Shown here piece after piece: positions 17,194 through 25,885 of a stretch of 64,000 bases of DNA (positions within the stretch are counted from its first letter, which is position 1; each line of letters opens with the position of its first letter). The position numbers and the translations under genes are program-made. The notes beneath the pieces are model-generated. The model saw only the letters and a program-made list of their open reading frames with translations, searched no databases and was not told the origin of the DNA. Source of the DNA: Moraxella osloensis (GTDB lineage Bacteria > Pseudomonadota > Gammaproteobacteria > Pseudomonadales > Moraxellaceae). The stretch lies in contig NZ_CP014234.1 in NCBI RefSeq assembly GCF_001553955.1, positions 2,108,001 to 2,172,000 on the forward strand. The letters are read 5' to 3'.

Positions 17194-18108
17194 TCAAGCT
17201 TGTTTACGCTTTTGCGCAACGTAGGCGCCAAGGGCAATAGAATACAGGCGGTCGAGTTCATCATCCGAACGGCTGGTCAACACAATCGGCACTTTTGAAC
17301 CCATGACAATACCAGCGGCTTTGGCTTCACCCAAATAAATTAACTGTTTACCTAGCATATTGCCCGCTTCTAAGTCAGGTACCAGTAAAATATCGACATC
17401 GCCGGTGACAGGGGAGTGGATATGTTTGATATCCGCAGACTGTTGGCTAATCGCATTGTCAAACGCTAGTGGTCCATCAAGCAAGGCGCCGGTGATTTGA
17501 CCACGGTCTGCCATTTTGCATAACGCCGCAGCATCAATGGTCGATTGCATTTGTGGTTTGACTTCTTCAACCGCTGCCAAGATGGCTACTTTAGGCTGCT
17601 CAATGTCGAGCGCGTGCGCAAAATCAATCGCATTTTGCAAAATGTCTTTTTTGGTCAGCAAATCTGGCACCACGTTAAGTGCGCAATCGGTCAAGGTCAA
17701 AAGCTTGTGATACGTGGGACTTTCCATTAACCACACATGGCTCATACGGCGCTCGGTGCGTAGATTTTGGGTTTTATCGACCAAGACACCCATTAACTCA
17801 TCGGTATGCACCGAACCTTTGATGATAAAGTCGGCTTGCTGTTCACGAACCATTTTTGCGGCGATTTCAACTGCGTCATGGCTATGCTCAGCATCCACCA
17901 ACATAAAGCCTGAAATATCTAAATTGGCGTCAGTAGCGGCTTTTTCGATTTTGTGTTTTGGACCGACCAAAATCGGGGTGATGATGTGGTGCTTATGTGC
18001 TTGAATACAAGATTGCAAAATGATATCGGTAGTAGGGTGCACCACCACGGCAGGGACAGGGGAAACAAAGCGCCCTTTCTCTAAAAGCTGCGAAAGTTTG
18101 GTTAACAT
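17194..18108 (-). CDS. phosphate acetyl/butyryltransferase family protein
   Basis: A 304-residue protein of the phosphotransacylase fold, about the length of a stand-alone PTA/PTB domain. It has KGSVHTDELMGVLV, a TDCALNVVPDL motif and the C-terminal ADILLVPDLEAGNML-like segment (here VDILLVPDLEAGNML). It exchanges CoA and phosphate on an acyl group, feeding the adjacent kinase. ATG 18108 has AAGGG 7 nt upstream. It is related to Ptb and to the C-terminal half of bifunctional hydratase-PTA proteins found near PHA genes; the acyl chain length is not readable. Confidence 0.85.
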   Translation of the reverse strand: MLTKLSQLLEKGRFVSPVPAVVVHPTTDIILQSCIQAHKHHIITPILVGPKHKIEKAATDANLDISGFMLVDAEHSHDAVEIAAKMVREQQADFIIKGSVHTDELMGVLVDKTQNLRTERRMSHVWLMESPTYHKLLTLTDCALNVVPDLLTKKDILQNAIDFAHALDIEQPKVAILAAVEEVKPQMQSTIDAAALCKMADRGQITGALLDGPLAFDNAISQQSADIKHIHSPVTGDVDILLVPDLEAGNMLGKQLIYLGEAKAAGIVMGSKVPIVLTSRSDDELDRLYSIALGAYVAQKRKQA

Positions 18109-18263
18109 CGTGTTGCCCTTATGAGTTGACATAAATAACACTGGGTACTTAGATTTTGATTAAGCGAGCGGTAAAGATTGACATAAAACAGTATGAACCC
18201 ATGACATGACAGCAAGATGAATCGGTTGTTATGATGGTTTTGCCGCGCCGCTTAACTTATTAG

Positions 18264-18288
18264 CTTAACTTAACTTAACTTAACTTAA
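18264..18288. repeat. pentanucleotide microsatellite (CTTAA)x5
   Basis: Five perfect CTTAA units in the 206-bp gap upstream of the phosphotransacylase start and after the sbcC stop. Further TTAAC-like traces flank it. Its position is in the likely promoter/leader of the acyltransferase-ackA pair. Confidence 0.85.
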
Positions 18289-18314
18289 TTTGGCTTAACC
18301 AAACCTAGCCTGCG

Positions 18315-21300
18315 TCAACTAATCTTGGTAATACCGGCACCGATAATTTTACTGATGCCCCCTGTTTGCGGCACTACTTGGATTTGACTACTGATTCTAT
18401 CTTTTAGCGCCTGAATATGGGAAATCACGCCAATTAGCTTGCCCGATTGTTGTAGGTTGGTTAGGGTGTCAAGCGCTACATCGAGTGCTTCTTCATCGAG
18501 CGTACCAAAGCCTTCATCCAAAAACAGTGAATCTACTTGCATGCGGTGACTGGCCATATTTGACAGTCCCAATGCAAGCGACAAGCTGATAATAAAACTC
18601 TCGCCGCCTGATAGATTTTTACTGGTGCGGATTTGCCCGCCTTGGTAATTGTCCATCACGTTGAGCATCAAGGGCTGCTCGCTATCAGCTATCAGCAAAT
18701 AACGGTCGCTCATTTTTTTGAGCTGTTCATTGGCATGGGCAACCATGATATTAAAGGTCAAGCCTTGGGCAAAGTTACGGAATTTTTTGCCATCGCTTGA
18801 ACCAATCAACTGATGCAATACCTTCCATTCTTCGGTATGGTTGCGCTGTTGGTTGATGGCATCTAATAGTTGCTGCTGATTTTGTTTAAGGGCTTCATTG
18901 GCTGCTAGCTGCTGTTCAACGGCGCCCAATTGTTTTTGCTGCTCACTAAATTGCTGTTGCAATTGCCCAAGCGCATCGAGCAATTGTTCAACTGATAGCG
19001 CAGTTTGGGGATGGTCGAGTAACTGCTGCTGTATGCGTTTGGCTTCAGACAGTAGGTTATTATTGCGCTGCTGGCTATCATGGAGTTGATTGGCAAGCTG
19101 TTGTAAGCGTTCCCGCTCGGTATCCACCAACACCGCAGCGCGATAATCGGCGTCATCCACAAAACCCAATGTCGCAAAACGCTGCTGAATATCGGCTTGT
19201 AGCGTTTGCTGGGCAGTTTTTAGTTGGGTGGTGCTAGTGGTCAAAGATGCGATTTGTTGTTGCAAAATCTGCAGCTGACTTAGTTGCTCATGAAAGGCGG
19301 TTTGGCTGGTTTGATAATCATGCAAAGCCTGATTTTTTGCTTGGACTAATGCGTGAGAGACGATGTCTACCGCTTGTTCGCCAAACAAGGCGTATCGCTG
19401 CGCCTGTAGCTCGCTAATCTCTTGCGCCAGCGCTTGCTGTCGCTGACGGACTTGGTGTTGATTTTGGGTTAGATGTTGCTGGTCTGCCAGCAATCGGGTG
19501 AGCGCTTGCTCAATCCCTGTGATGGTGTCATTGATATAGCTAAGCTTAGTTTCTAATCCTTGATAGCGCTGTAAAAGTTGTGAAAGAGTATCGATATGCT
19601 GATTTAATTGGGCATTGACATCCTGTGTGGTATTAAAACTAAAAGTGTGCTCGCGCGTTGCAAACGGCATCAGCAACTTGTCAATGCGCTGCATTAATTG
19701 ATGTTGTTTCTCGGCGATAACCAATTGCTGGGCATCAATATCGCGGATTCTGTCTTGACGATGTTGCTGCTGATTTTGTAGCATGGTTTGTTGCTGCAAA
19801 ACCTCATGGTATTGCTCGGTTAATGTGGCTAATCGCTGCTGGGTTTGCTGCTGCTCTGATTGTACGGCTTCGATTTGCGTCAGTGACTCTTGCAGTGCTA
19901 CCAAAGATTGCTGATTGTTGGTTTTTTCAGTCTGGATTAGCGTCGTCAATGTTTGAAGGACTTGGTGGGCTATATCGTCATCAGCGTTAGAGGCTGTAAC
20001 GGACGGCAATGCTTCAATTGCCTGTTGTACGGGCTGAGCATGTATAAGGTGTTGGCTGGCAAGCTGTAATTGATTTAATAAACGTTGATTGTGTGCCTTT
20101 AAGTGCTGCAAATGCTCATTGCGCTGTTGCTGGTTATTTGTGAGTGCATGTTCTTTAAGCAATAATTGCTGTAATTGGCGATTGATGTCATCAAGCCGTT
20201 GTTTGGCAATCGCTAATTGTTGCTCTGTATCATCAGGTGTGTAGGGCTGATGGGTGGCGAAAGGATGGGCGGTTGATCCACACAGCGGGCAAGGTTCGCC
20301 GTGGCGTAATTTATCGCGCTCCTCGGTCAAATCTTGAATTTTTGCCAATAAAATTAAGTTGCGATTTAACAAATCGACGGTTTGCTCGGCGGCTTGTTGC
20401 TGCTGCTCGCTAGTTAGTCGTTGGCTAGCAATCTGAGCCAGTTGAGTTTGACCATCGGCTAACTGATGCACAAATTGCTGATAGTGTTGTAGGTTGGTTT
20501 GCCAAGTCTGTACATCGCTTTGCATGGCGGCAAGCTGCTGGTCGGTTTGCCAATAAGTTTCAACCTGCTGGTGCAATGCCGCCGCCGACAGCCCTTGTGT
20601 CAGATGATATAATTGACTGGTTTGGCTGTCTAAGTTTTGTCGATGCTGAGAAATTTGTGATTGCAACTGCGTAAGCTGAGATTTTAGACCGCAGGCTTGC
20701 TGCTCATTGCGCTTAAACTCACCTTGTAACTGCTGCTGCTGGCTGGCGAATGCCTGCAATTGTTCACTGAGTGTTTGGCTAGTTTCTTGTAGCTGGGTGA
20801 GAGAGGCCAATGTTTGAGGCAAGGTTGTTGCATGGGGGATTTGCTGCTGCGCTTGAATAAGCTGTTCACGCTCTACTTGCTGGCTAACAAGCTGCTGCTG
20901 CTGACTATCAATGCTTTGGGCATTATGCGCCAATTGCTCACTAAGCTGTGACAACTGCTGCGCAATTTCTTGGGCGTACTGATTTTTTTGCCCAAGGGTA
21001 GTGTCAAGCTTGCGCACTTGGTTTAATAACGGTTGGGCTTGTTGCCAGTCGGTTTCGGTTTGCTGGGCTTGTGCTTGACGCTCATCTTGGTTTTTTTGAG
21101 CAAGTTGGTAATTGTGTTCGGCAGTGGGTAGCTGGTGCTCATAACTGGCAAGATCACTGAGTTGTGCGCTCAACAAATCACGCTGATAATCAAGTTTTTT
21201 AATATCACCCGACACTTCAAGGGCTTTTAGTGCGCGCTGTAGTCGGGTTTTTTGTGGGGCAAATTGGGTTTCTTGCTCGGCAATGTCGCGTGCTTCATGC

Positions 21301-22100
21301 TCAAGCTTATGGATTTGGTGCGTGTATGCGTCAAGGTTTTGTCGCCATAGCTTATCAGACTCGATTTTAGTCATGGCGGTTTTGGTTTGATTGACGATGT
21401 CCACCAAGGCGTTTTTTTGTGAGGTTAGGCTTTGTACTTCTTCATCAGATAACACCGTCATGCCTGATAAGCGATCCGTGAGGGTCTTAAGTTCAGCGTC
21501 TGATTGGGTTTTAAACTCGTGTACTTTTTTTGAGATATCGCCATAGATTTCGGTGCCGGTGATTTCCTCGAGCAGATTGGAGCGCTCATCGCTATTGGCT
21601 TGCAAAAAAGCGGCAAAACTGCCTTGCGCCAGTAACATGGCACGGGTAAAACGGTCAAAATCCATGCCGGTGAATTCAGCGACCAGTTTTCTAGTTTTTC
21701 TGGTTTGGGTTTCAAGCGGTGGTAAATTTGCAGCGTCATCGGTAAAAGGGGCGATTTCGTGCATTGGTGATTGCAAATTGCCTTCGGGGTTTTTTCTAGC
21801 GCGCTTTTGTAGCCAAGTACAGCGATAACTGCCACTTTTGGTGGCAAAAATTACTTCGCTTCGACATTCGCCGGTATGGCGTGACATGAGGTCATTTTTG
21901 CTTTGGGTAATCTCACCCAAGCGTGGCGTCGCACCGTATAAGGCAAGACAAATGGCATCTAAAATGGTGCTTTTACCCGCCCCTGTCGAGCCTGTGATGG
22001 CAAAAATACCTTCATCGGCATAGGCGGCATGGCGAAAGTCAATTTCCCATTCGCCTTGCAATGAATTAAGGTTTTGAAAGCGTAGCTTTAAGATTCTCAT
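18315..22100 (-). CDS. sbcC: exonuclease SbcC (ATPase subunit of SbcCD)
   Basis: A 1261-residue SMC-like ATPase, longer than E. coli SbcC (1048). Walker A GSTGAGKS is at 37-44, a CPLCG zinc hook lies near 602, the LSGGES signature near 1165 and Walker B LFLDEGFGTLDEE near 1195. Between these are two very long Gln-rich coiled-coil arms. With SbcD it cleaves hairpins and DNA ends, opening palindromes and blocked breaks. The ATG overlaps the sbcD stop by 4 bp (ATGA), implying translational coupling. Confidence 0.96.
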   Translation of the reverse strand: MRILKLRFQNLNSLQGEWEIDFRHAAYADEGIFAITGSTGAGKSTILDAICLALYGATPRLGEITQSKNDLMSRHTGECRSEVIFATKSGSYRCTWLQKRARKNPEGNLQSPMHEIAPFTDDAANLPPLETQTRKTRKLVAEFTGMDFDRFTRAMLLAQGSFAAFLQANSDERSNLLEEITGTEIYGDISKKVHEFKTQSDAELKTLTDRLSGMTVLSDEEVQSLTSQKNALVDIVNQTKTAMTKIESDKLWRQNLDAYTHQIHKLEHEARDIAEQETQFAPQKTRLQRALKALEVSGDIKKLDYQRDLLSAQLSDLASYEHQLPTAEHNYQLAQKNQDERQAQAQQTETDWQQAQPLLNQVRKLDTTLGQKNQYAQEIAQQLSQLSEQLAHNAQSIDSQQQQLVSQQVEREQLIQAQQQIPHATTLPQTLASLTQLQETSQTLSEQLQAFASQQQQLQGEFKRNEQQACGLKSQLTQLQSQISQHRQNLDSQTSQLYHLTQGLSAAALHQQVETYWQTDQQLAAMQSDVQTWQTNLQHYQQFVHQLADGQTQLAQIASQRLTSEQQQQAAEQTVDLLNRNLILLAKIQDLTEERDKLRHGEPCPLCGSTAHPFATHQPYTPDDTEQQLAIAKQRLDDINRQLQQLLLKEHALTNNQQQRNEHLQHLKAHNQRLLNQLQLASQHLIHAQPVQQAIEALPSVTASNADDDIAHQVLQTLTTLIQTEKTNNQQSLVALQESLTQIEAVQSEQQQTQQRLATLTEQYHEVLQQQTMLQNQQQHRQDRIRDIDAQQLVIAEKQHQLMQRIDKLLMPFATREHTFSFNTTQDVNAQLNQHIDTLSQLLQRYQGLETKLSYINDTITGIEQALTRLLADQQHLTQNQHQVRQRQQALAQEISELQAQRYALFGEQAVDIVSHALVQAKNQALHDYQTSQTAFHEQLSQLQILQQQIASLTTSTTQLKTAQQTLQADIQQRFATLGFVDDADYRAAVLVDTERERLQQLANQLHDSQQRNNNLLSEAKRIQQQLLDHPQTALSVEQLLDALGQLQQQFSEQQKQLGAVEQQLAANEALKQNQQQLLDAINQQRNHTEEWKVLHQLIGSSDGKKFRNFAQGLTFNIMVAHANEQLKKMSDRYLLIADSEQPLMLNVMDNYQGGQIRTSKNLSGGESFIISLSLALGLSNMASHRMQVDSLFLDEGFGTLDEEALDVALDTLTNLQQSGKLIGVISHIQALKDRISSQIQVVPQTGGISKIIGAGITKIS

Positions 22101-23620
22101 TGCTGCCCCCCTTGCAAGCTTTCAAGCACTTCAGTATATCTTGACCATAACATGGGTTTTTGTTCTTCTAGCACTTGATGGGCAATTAGGCAGCGTTCAA
22201 ACACTTGTGTCGGGTTTAACTCTTCAAGTGACTCATCCATGCGCTGGCTTTGCATCACCTGATCGCGTTTTTGCTGATTTTTGATGCGTAGTACTTCAAG
22301 CCTAGCGTCTTTAACCAGTTCTGCAATTTTTTCTGATAAATCACCCACGACTTCTTGCCCGTCATACACCACTTCAAGCCAAACCGATTGTTGGGATTTT
22401 TTTAGGCTGTGTAAGCGGGTTTTGATGGTTTGCCAATCACCTTTGAGCGTTTGGATGGGTTGGAACACAGGAACAGGCAGCGATTGCAGGAGGGTAGTAT
22501 CGCTAAGCTTGGCTATATTGTAAGGCTGTCCACTAAGCTGCCCGTTTAGATGATCACTGGGCGTATCATACTGTGCTTCATGGCTCGCTTGTGCATCAAC
22601 CTCTGCGTTAATCTCAGCCTCTGCATTTATCACTCCAAGCATGGATGATTCAGGCAACGCTTCATCCGCAAATAAATCCATCGACGTATGGCTCATCCTT
22701 TTGCGTTTGTTGACAGGGGTTGGCGCAGAGACAAGCGGTTTTTTTTGAATGGTTAAAGTTTGTAATGGCTGAGACAGTAAGTCAGGGTTGGCATCAAATC
22801 GCAGCAAATGCACTTGTTTTTGCTGGCGACTTTCACCAAAACCCATGGCAATGGGTGAACCAGCGTAACGGATGTGTGGTTGTCCGCCAACCGCTTGCGG
22901 GATATGCAAATGCCCAAGCGCCACATAGTCAATCTGTGGGTGAAAAATCTCAGCACCGATACTACCGAGTGACCCGACATACAAATCACGCACCCCATCG
23001 CCTTCCATCGTTTGCCCGCCGACGGTAAATAAATGCCCCGTTGCCACAATCGGAATGGTACGCTTATATTTGGCTTGCAGCTGCGCTTGTTGCGCAATGG
23101 CAATATCGGCAATCTGTGCATAATGGGCTTTGATGCCTTGGGCAAGTTTGCGTTCTTTATCATCAAGGCGTTCGCCATGCCCCACGGTTCGTACATCACG
23201 GTCACGCAAGTAGGGCACAGCCATGACAATGAGCTCAGGTTGCCCCGATTTATCTGATAACGTAATCACTTCGTCAGTCGGCGTATCTGTCATACTACCG
23301 ATGATATGGATGTTAAAGGCTTTGAGTAGCTGTTTGGGCGCCTCCAAAAAACTGGCTGAATCATGATTGCCCGCTACGATAATCACATGGCGGCAATCGG
23401 TATGGCAAACTTGACTTAAAAAATCATAATATAAATTTTGCGCTTGGTTGCTGGGTGCGGTGGTATCAAAAATATCCCCTGCAATCAATAGCACATCGAC
23501 TTTTTGCTCACGCAGCGTCTGTAACTGCCAGTCTAAAAACTGCTTAAACTCATCATAGCGTGGCTTACCATAAAGCCTACGCCCCAAATGCCAATCTGAT
23601 GTATGTAATAAAGTGAGCAT
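22097..23620 (-). CDS. sbcD: exonuclease subunit SbcD
   Basis: A 507-residue Mre11-type nuclease, about 100 residues longer than E. coli SbcD. Phosphoesterase motifs HTSDWHLGRRL, GDIFD and GNHDS near the N-terminus coordinate two metals, with GHLH further on. An acidic, low-complexity insert lies about residues 300-385 before the C-terminal capping domain. It starts 6 bp after the oxyR stop and overlaps sbcC, so oxyR-sbcD-sbcC look co-transcribed. Confidence 0.96.
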   Translation of the reverse strand: MLTLLHTSDWHLGRRLYGKPRYDEFKQFLDWQLQTLREQKVDVLLIAGDIFDTTAPSNQAQNLYYDFLSQVCHTDCRHVIIVAGNHDSASFLEAPKQLLKAFNIHIIGSMTDTPTDEVITLSDKSGQPELIVMAVPYLRDRDVRTVGHGERLDDKERKLAQGIKAHYAQIADIAIAQQAQLQAKYKRTIPIVATGHLFTVGGQTMEGDGVRDLYVGSLGSIGAEIFHPQIDYVALGHLHIPQAVGGQPHIRYAGSPIAMGFGESRQQKQVHLLRFDANPDLLSQPLQTLTIQKKPLVSAPTPVNKRKRMSHTSMDLFADEALPESSMLGVINAEAEINAEVDAQASHEAQYDTPSDHLNGQLSGQPYNIAKLSDTTLLQSLPVPVFQPIQTLKGDWQTIKTRLHSLKKSQQSVWLEVVYDGQEVVGDLSEKIAELVKDARLEVLRIKNQQKRDQVMQSQRMDESLEELNPTQVFERCLIAHQVLEEQKPMLWSRYTEVLESLQGGQQ

Positions 23621-23626
23621 AAAAAA

Positions 23627-24610
23627 TTATGCCTCTGTGGCGGGCTTCGCTGAAGTCATGGGCTCAGCGTCTAAGGTAGATGGGGTAGATGGGGTAGCTG
23701 GCGCAGACGCCAATTCGCTATCGTGTAACCCTTGGGCAAACAAGCGACCCAATAGATTCACATCATCGACCCGTGCATAGTTGAGACGGGTGACAAACGC
23801 CAAGCGGCGATGCGGACCAGCTTCATTGAGCGGCACTAACGACACATTGTCAGTTTGCTGGCGCACTTGCCCAGCTGCCATTTGCGGCACTAGCGTGGTG
23901 CCCATACCGCTGATAGCCATTTGAATCAACGTATGCAGGCTTGCTTCACTAAAGGCGTGTTTGACGCGGCTTTTATCGAGGTGACATACCGATAGCGCAT
24001 GATCGGTCAAACAATGTCCTTCGCCTAGCAGCATCAAGTTACTGTTGGCTAACTCATCAGCATTGATGCTGGGTAAGTTGGCGTGTTTACTGTCTTTAGC
24101 AAATACCGCCAAAAACGTCTCTGACCAAAACTCAAATGATAGCATGCCGTCAGTGTTGTAAGGCAGCGCAATAATGGCGGTATCAATCGCGCCGTAACGG
24201 ACTTTTTCAAGCAGTCGCTCAGTTTGTTCCTCTACCACATTGAGCTGAAACTGTGGGAATTGTTGGCGCAGTAGCGGCAATACCTTGGGCAGCAAAAACG
24301 GCGCAATGGTTGGGATGATACCAATCGTCATCGGATAGGCGAGTGGGGTTTGGTGCGTCTGGGCGCGGGTCACCAAATCATTGACTTCGGCAAATATCCG
24401 CGAGGCTCGCTCAAGAATTTCCTCCCCAATCGGGGTGATTAGCACTTGTTTGTTGTTACGCTCAAAAATTTGGGTATCAAGCTGTTTTTCCAGCTCGGCA
24501 ATCCCCAAGCTTAAAGCAGATTGTGAGATATTACACTCTTCTGCTGCCCGTTTAAAATGCTTGTATTTGGCAACTGCCAATGCAAATTCTAATTGTCGTA
24601 ATGTAATCAT
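23627..24610 (-). CDS. oxyR: hydrogen peroxide-responsive regulator OxyR
   Basis: A 327-residue LysR-type regulator. The DNA-binding helix-turn-helix HFKRAAEECNISQSALSLGI is at about 18-37. The peroxide-sensing pair Cys200 and Cys209 in GEGHCLTDHALSVC matches E. coli C199/C208 in sequence and spacing, so it should switch by disulfide formation. The C-terminus has an extra Pro/Ala/Thr tail of about 30 residues. ATG 24610 starts at the canonical MITLRQLEF. ahpC diverges on the other side of a 570-bp gap and ahpF is nearby, its classical targets. Confidence 0.93.
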   Translation of the reverse strand: MITLRQLEFALAVAKYKHFKRAAEECNISQSALSLGIAELEKQLDTQIFERNNKQVLITPIGEEILERASRIFAEVNDLVTRAQTHQTPLAYPMTIGIIPTIAPFLLPKVLPLLRQQFPQFQLNVVEEQTERLLEKVRYGAIDTAIIALPYNTDGMLSFEFWSETFLAVFAKDSKHANLPSINADELANSNLMLLGEGHCLTDHALSVCHLDKSRVKHAFSEASLHTLIQMAISGMGTTLVPQMAAGQVRQQTDNVSLVPLNEAGPHRRLAFVTRLNYARVDDVNLLGRLFAQGLHDSELASAPATPSTPSTLDAEPMTSAKPATEA

Positions 24611-25180
24611 GGTTTGGATTTTAACCTTTAAAATAGCGTACAATCTTCGCTAACGCGTTTTAGTTAAAGATAAATAAAAAGATAAAAAGGTAAAAAAACT
24701 GACGGCTACCCTAGCAAAAAACACGCAAAAGATGCCTGCTAAAAACCTCAATGAACCGAATCATTTTAAATTTAGTTTACCATTTTTGTGTGCTTTTACG
24801 AGGGGAATCTTTTTTAATCTATCATTAATTTGGTCTTGACAGTAAACTCATTATCGAGCCTTTCAAAATAATTACAAGATAGCCTAAAGATTGAAACTAC
24901 AAGACAAAACCCTCAAGGTTAATTTAAAAATTTAATCAATCAATTAAAAACTTTAAAATAGACTGAATTTTAAATTGTATTAAGATAAACCCATCGATAA
25001 CGACGTTTGATGTGTAAAAAACAGCAACCGACTATAGCCCAAAAAGCTAGGAGCCTAAAAAGCTGGGTTGCCAATGACATCAAATTTGTGTTATCAATAT
25101 AGCACTCACTGATTTGGCTTTGCCAAATGGTGATGTTGCTAAATTTTAATCACAACAATAGCTTATATAAGGAAAAATCC
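24611..25180. other. 570-bp divergent oxyR/ahpC intergenic region
   Basis: AT-rich, no supported gene. It holds TTGACA at 24836-24841 without a well-spaced -10, and a structured block near 25024-25071. OxyR operators are expected here from family knowledge, but I could not read a full four-half-site ATAG/CTAT motif. Confidence 0.45.
25024..25071 (+). promoter_or_regulatory. structured leader element upstream of ahpC
   Basis: GCAACC (25024) pairs with GGTTGC (25066) around two near-identical 13-mers, AGCCCAAAAAGCT (25036) and AGCCTAAAAAGCT (25052), each itself starting AGC and ending GCT. It lies about 110 bp before the ahpC start. Function unknown: an RNA structure or a paired operator are both possible. 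Confidence 0.4.
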
Positions 25181-25747
25181 ATGGCTGCAATTATCAACCA
25201 AACCATTCCAGAATTCAAAACCCAAGCATATGTGAATGGTGAATTCAAAGAAATCTCATCAGATGACGTTAAAGGCAAATGGGCAGTGTTTTTCTTCTAC
25301 CCACATGACTTTACCTTTGTTTGCCCAACTGAACTTGAAGACATGGCAGACCATTACGAAGAAATCAAAGCATTAGGCGTAGAAGTCTATGCAGTATCGA
25401 CAGACACCCATTTTGTACACAAAGCATGGGCAGATGCGTCACCTGCAATCGCTAAAGTAAAATACCCAATGCTTGGCGATGGTACTGGTAAAATCACTCG
25501 CGGCTTTAACGTGATGATTGAAGAAGACAACGCTGCCCTTCGTGGTACTTTCTTGGTAGACCCAGACGGTAAAATCAAAGTGGCAGAAATTCATGACTTA
25601 GGTATCGGTCGTTCTGCCAAAGACTTAATCCGTAAAATCCAAGCCGCTCAATACGTGCGTGACAACGACGGTGAAGTATGTCCAGCGGCATGGGAAAAAG
25701 GTAAAGAAACCTTAAAACCAAGCCTAGATTTAGTAGGTAAAATCTAA
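25181..25747 (+). CDS. ahpC: alkyl hydroperoxide reductase subunit C (peroxiredoxin)
   Basis: A 188-residue typical 2-Cys peroxiredoxin. The peroxidatic Cys is in PHDFTFVCPTE (Cys48) and the resolving Cys in GEVCPAAW (about Cys167). It reduces H2O2 and organic peroxides and is recycled by AhpF. ATG 25181 has AAGGA 7 nt upstream; upstream extension to 25127 lacks family similarity. It is divergent from oxyR, fitting OxyR control, and ends in its own terminator. Confidence 0.97.
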   Translation: MAAIINQTIPEFKTQAYVNGEFKEISSDDVKGKWAVFFFYPHDFTFVCPTELEDMADHYEEIKALGVEVYAVSTDTHFVHKAWADASPAIAKVKYPMLGDGTGKITRGFNVMIEEDNAALRGTFLVDPDGKIKVAEIHDLGIGRSAKDLIRKIQAAQYVRDNDGEVCPAAWEKGKETLKPSLDLVGKI

Positions 25748-25791
25748 TCTTGATGGTCAAATGTTTCATTGACTGACAATTAAATAAAATT

Positions 25792-25827
25792 AAAAACCTC
25801 AAATTGAAAGATTTGGGGTTTTTTTAT
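25792..25827 (+). terminator. rho-independent terminator of ahpC
   Basis: ACCTCAAAT pairs with ATTTGGGGT (one G-U) over a 6-nt loop, followed by seven T. It lies about 45 bp past the stop and just before the next gene. Confidence 0.85.
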
Positions 25828-25885
25828 TCAACTACTGTTGTTAAAAATGATAAAATCAGCTTCTTTGAAGCTTGAGAAAATAACC

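Noticed and set aside
22753-23229. 158-codon minus-strand frame inside sbcD
   Set aside because: It is an alternate frame of the well-supported sbcD gene, with no family motif and Cys/Ser-rich composition typical of shadow frames.
24611-25180. OxyR operator between oxyR and ahpC
   Set aside because: I looked for ATAG-N7-CTAT-N7-ATAG-N7-CTAT and found only partial half-site matches such as GATAGCCTAAAGATTG near 24880, not enough to annotate.
25748-25885. TPP riboswitch upstream of the CytX-like gene
   Set aside because: The spacer is only 138 bp, mostly taken by the ahpC terminator, and lacks the conserved THI-box core.
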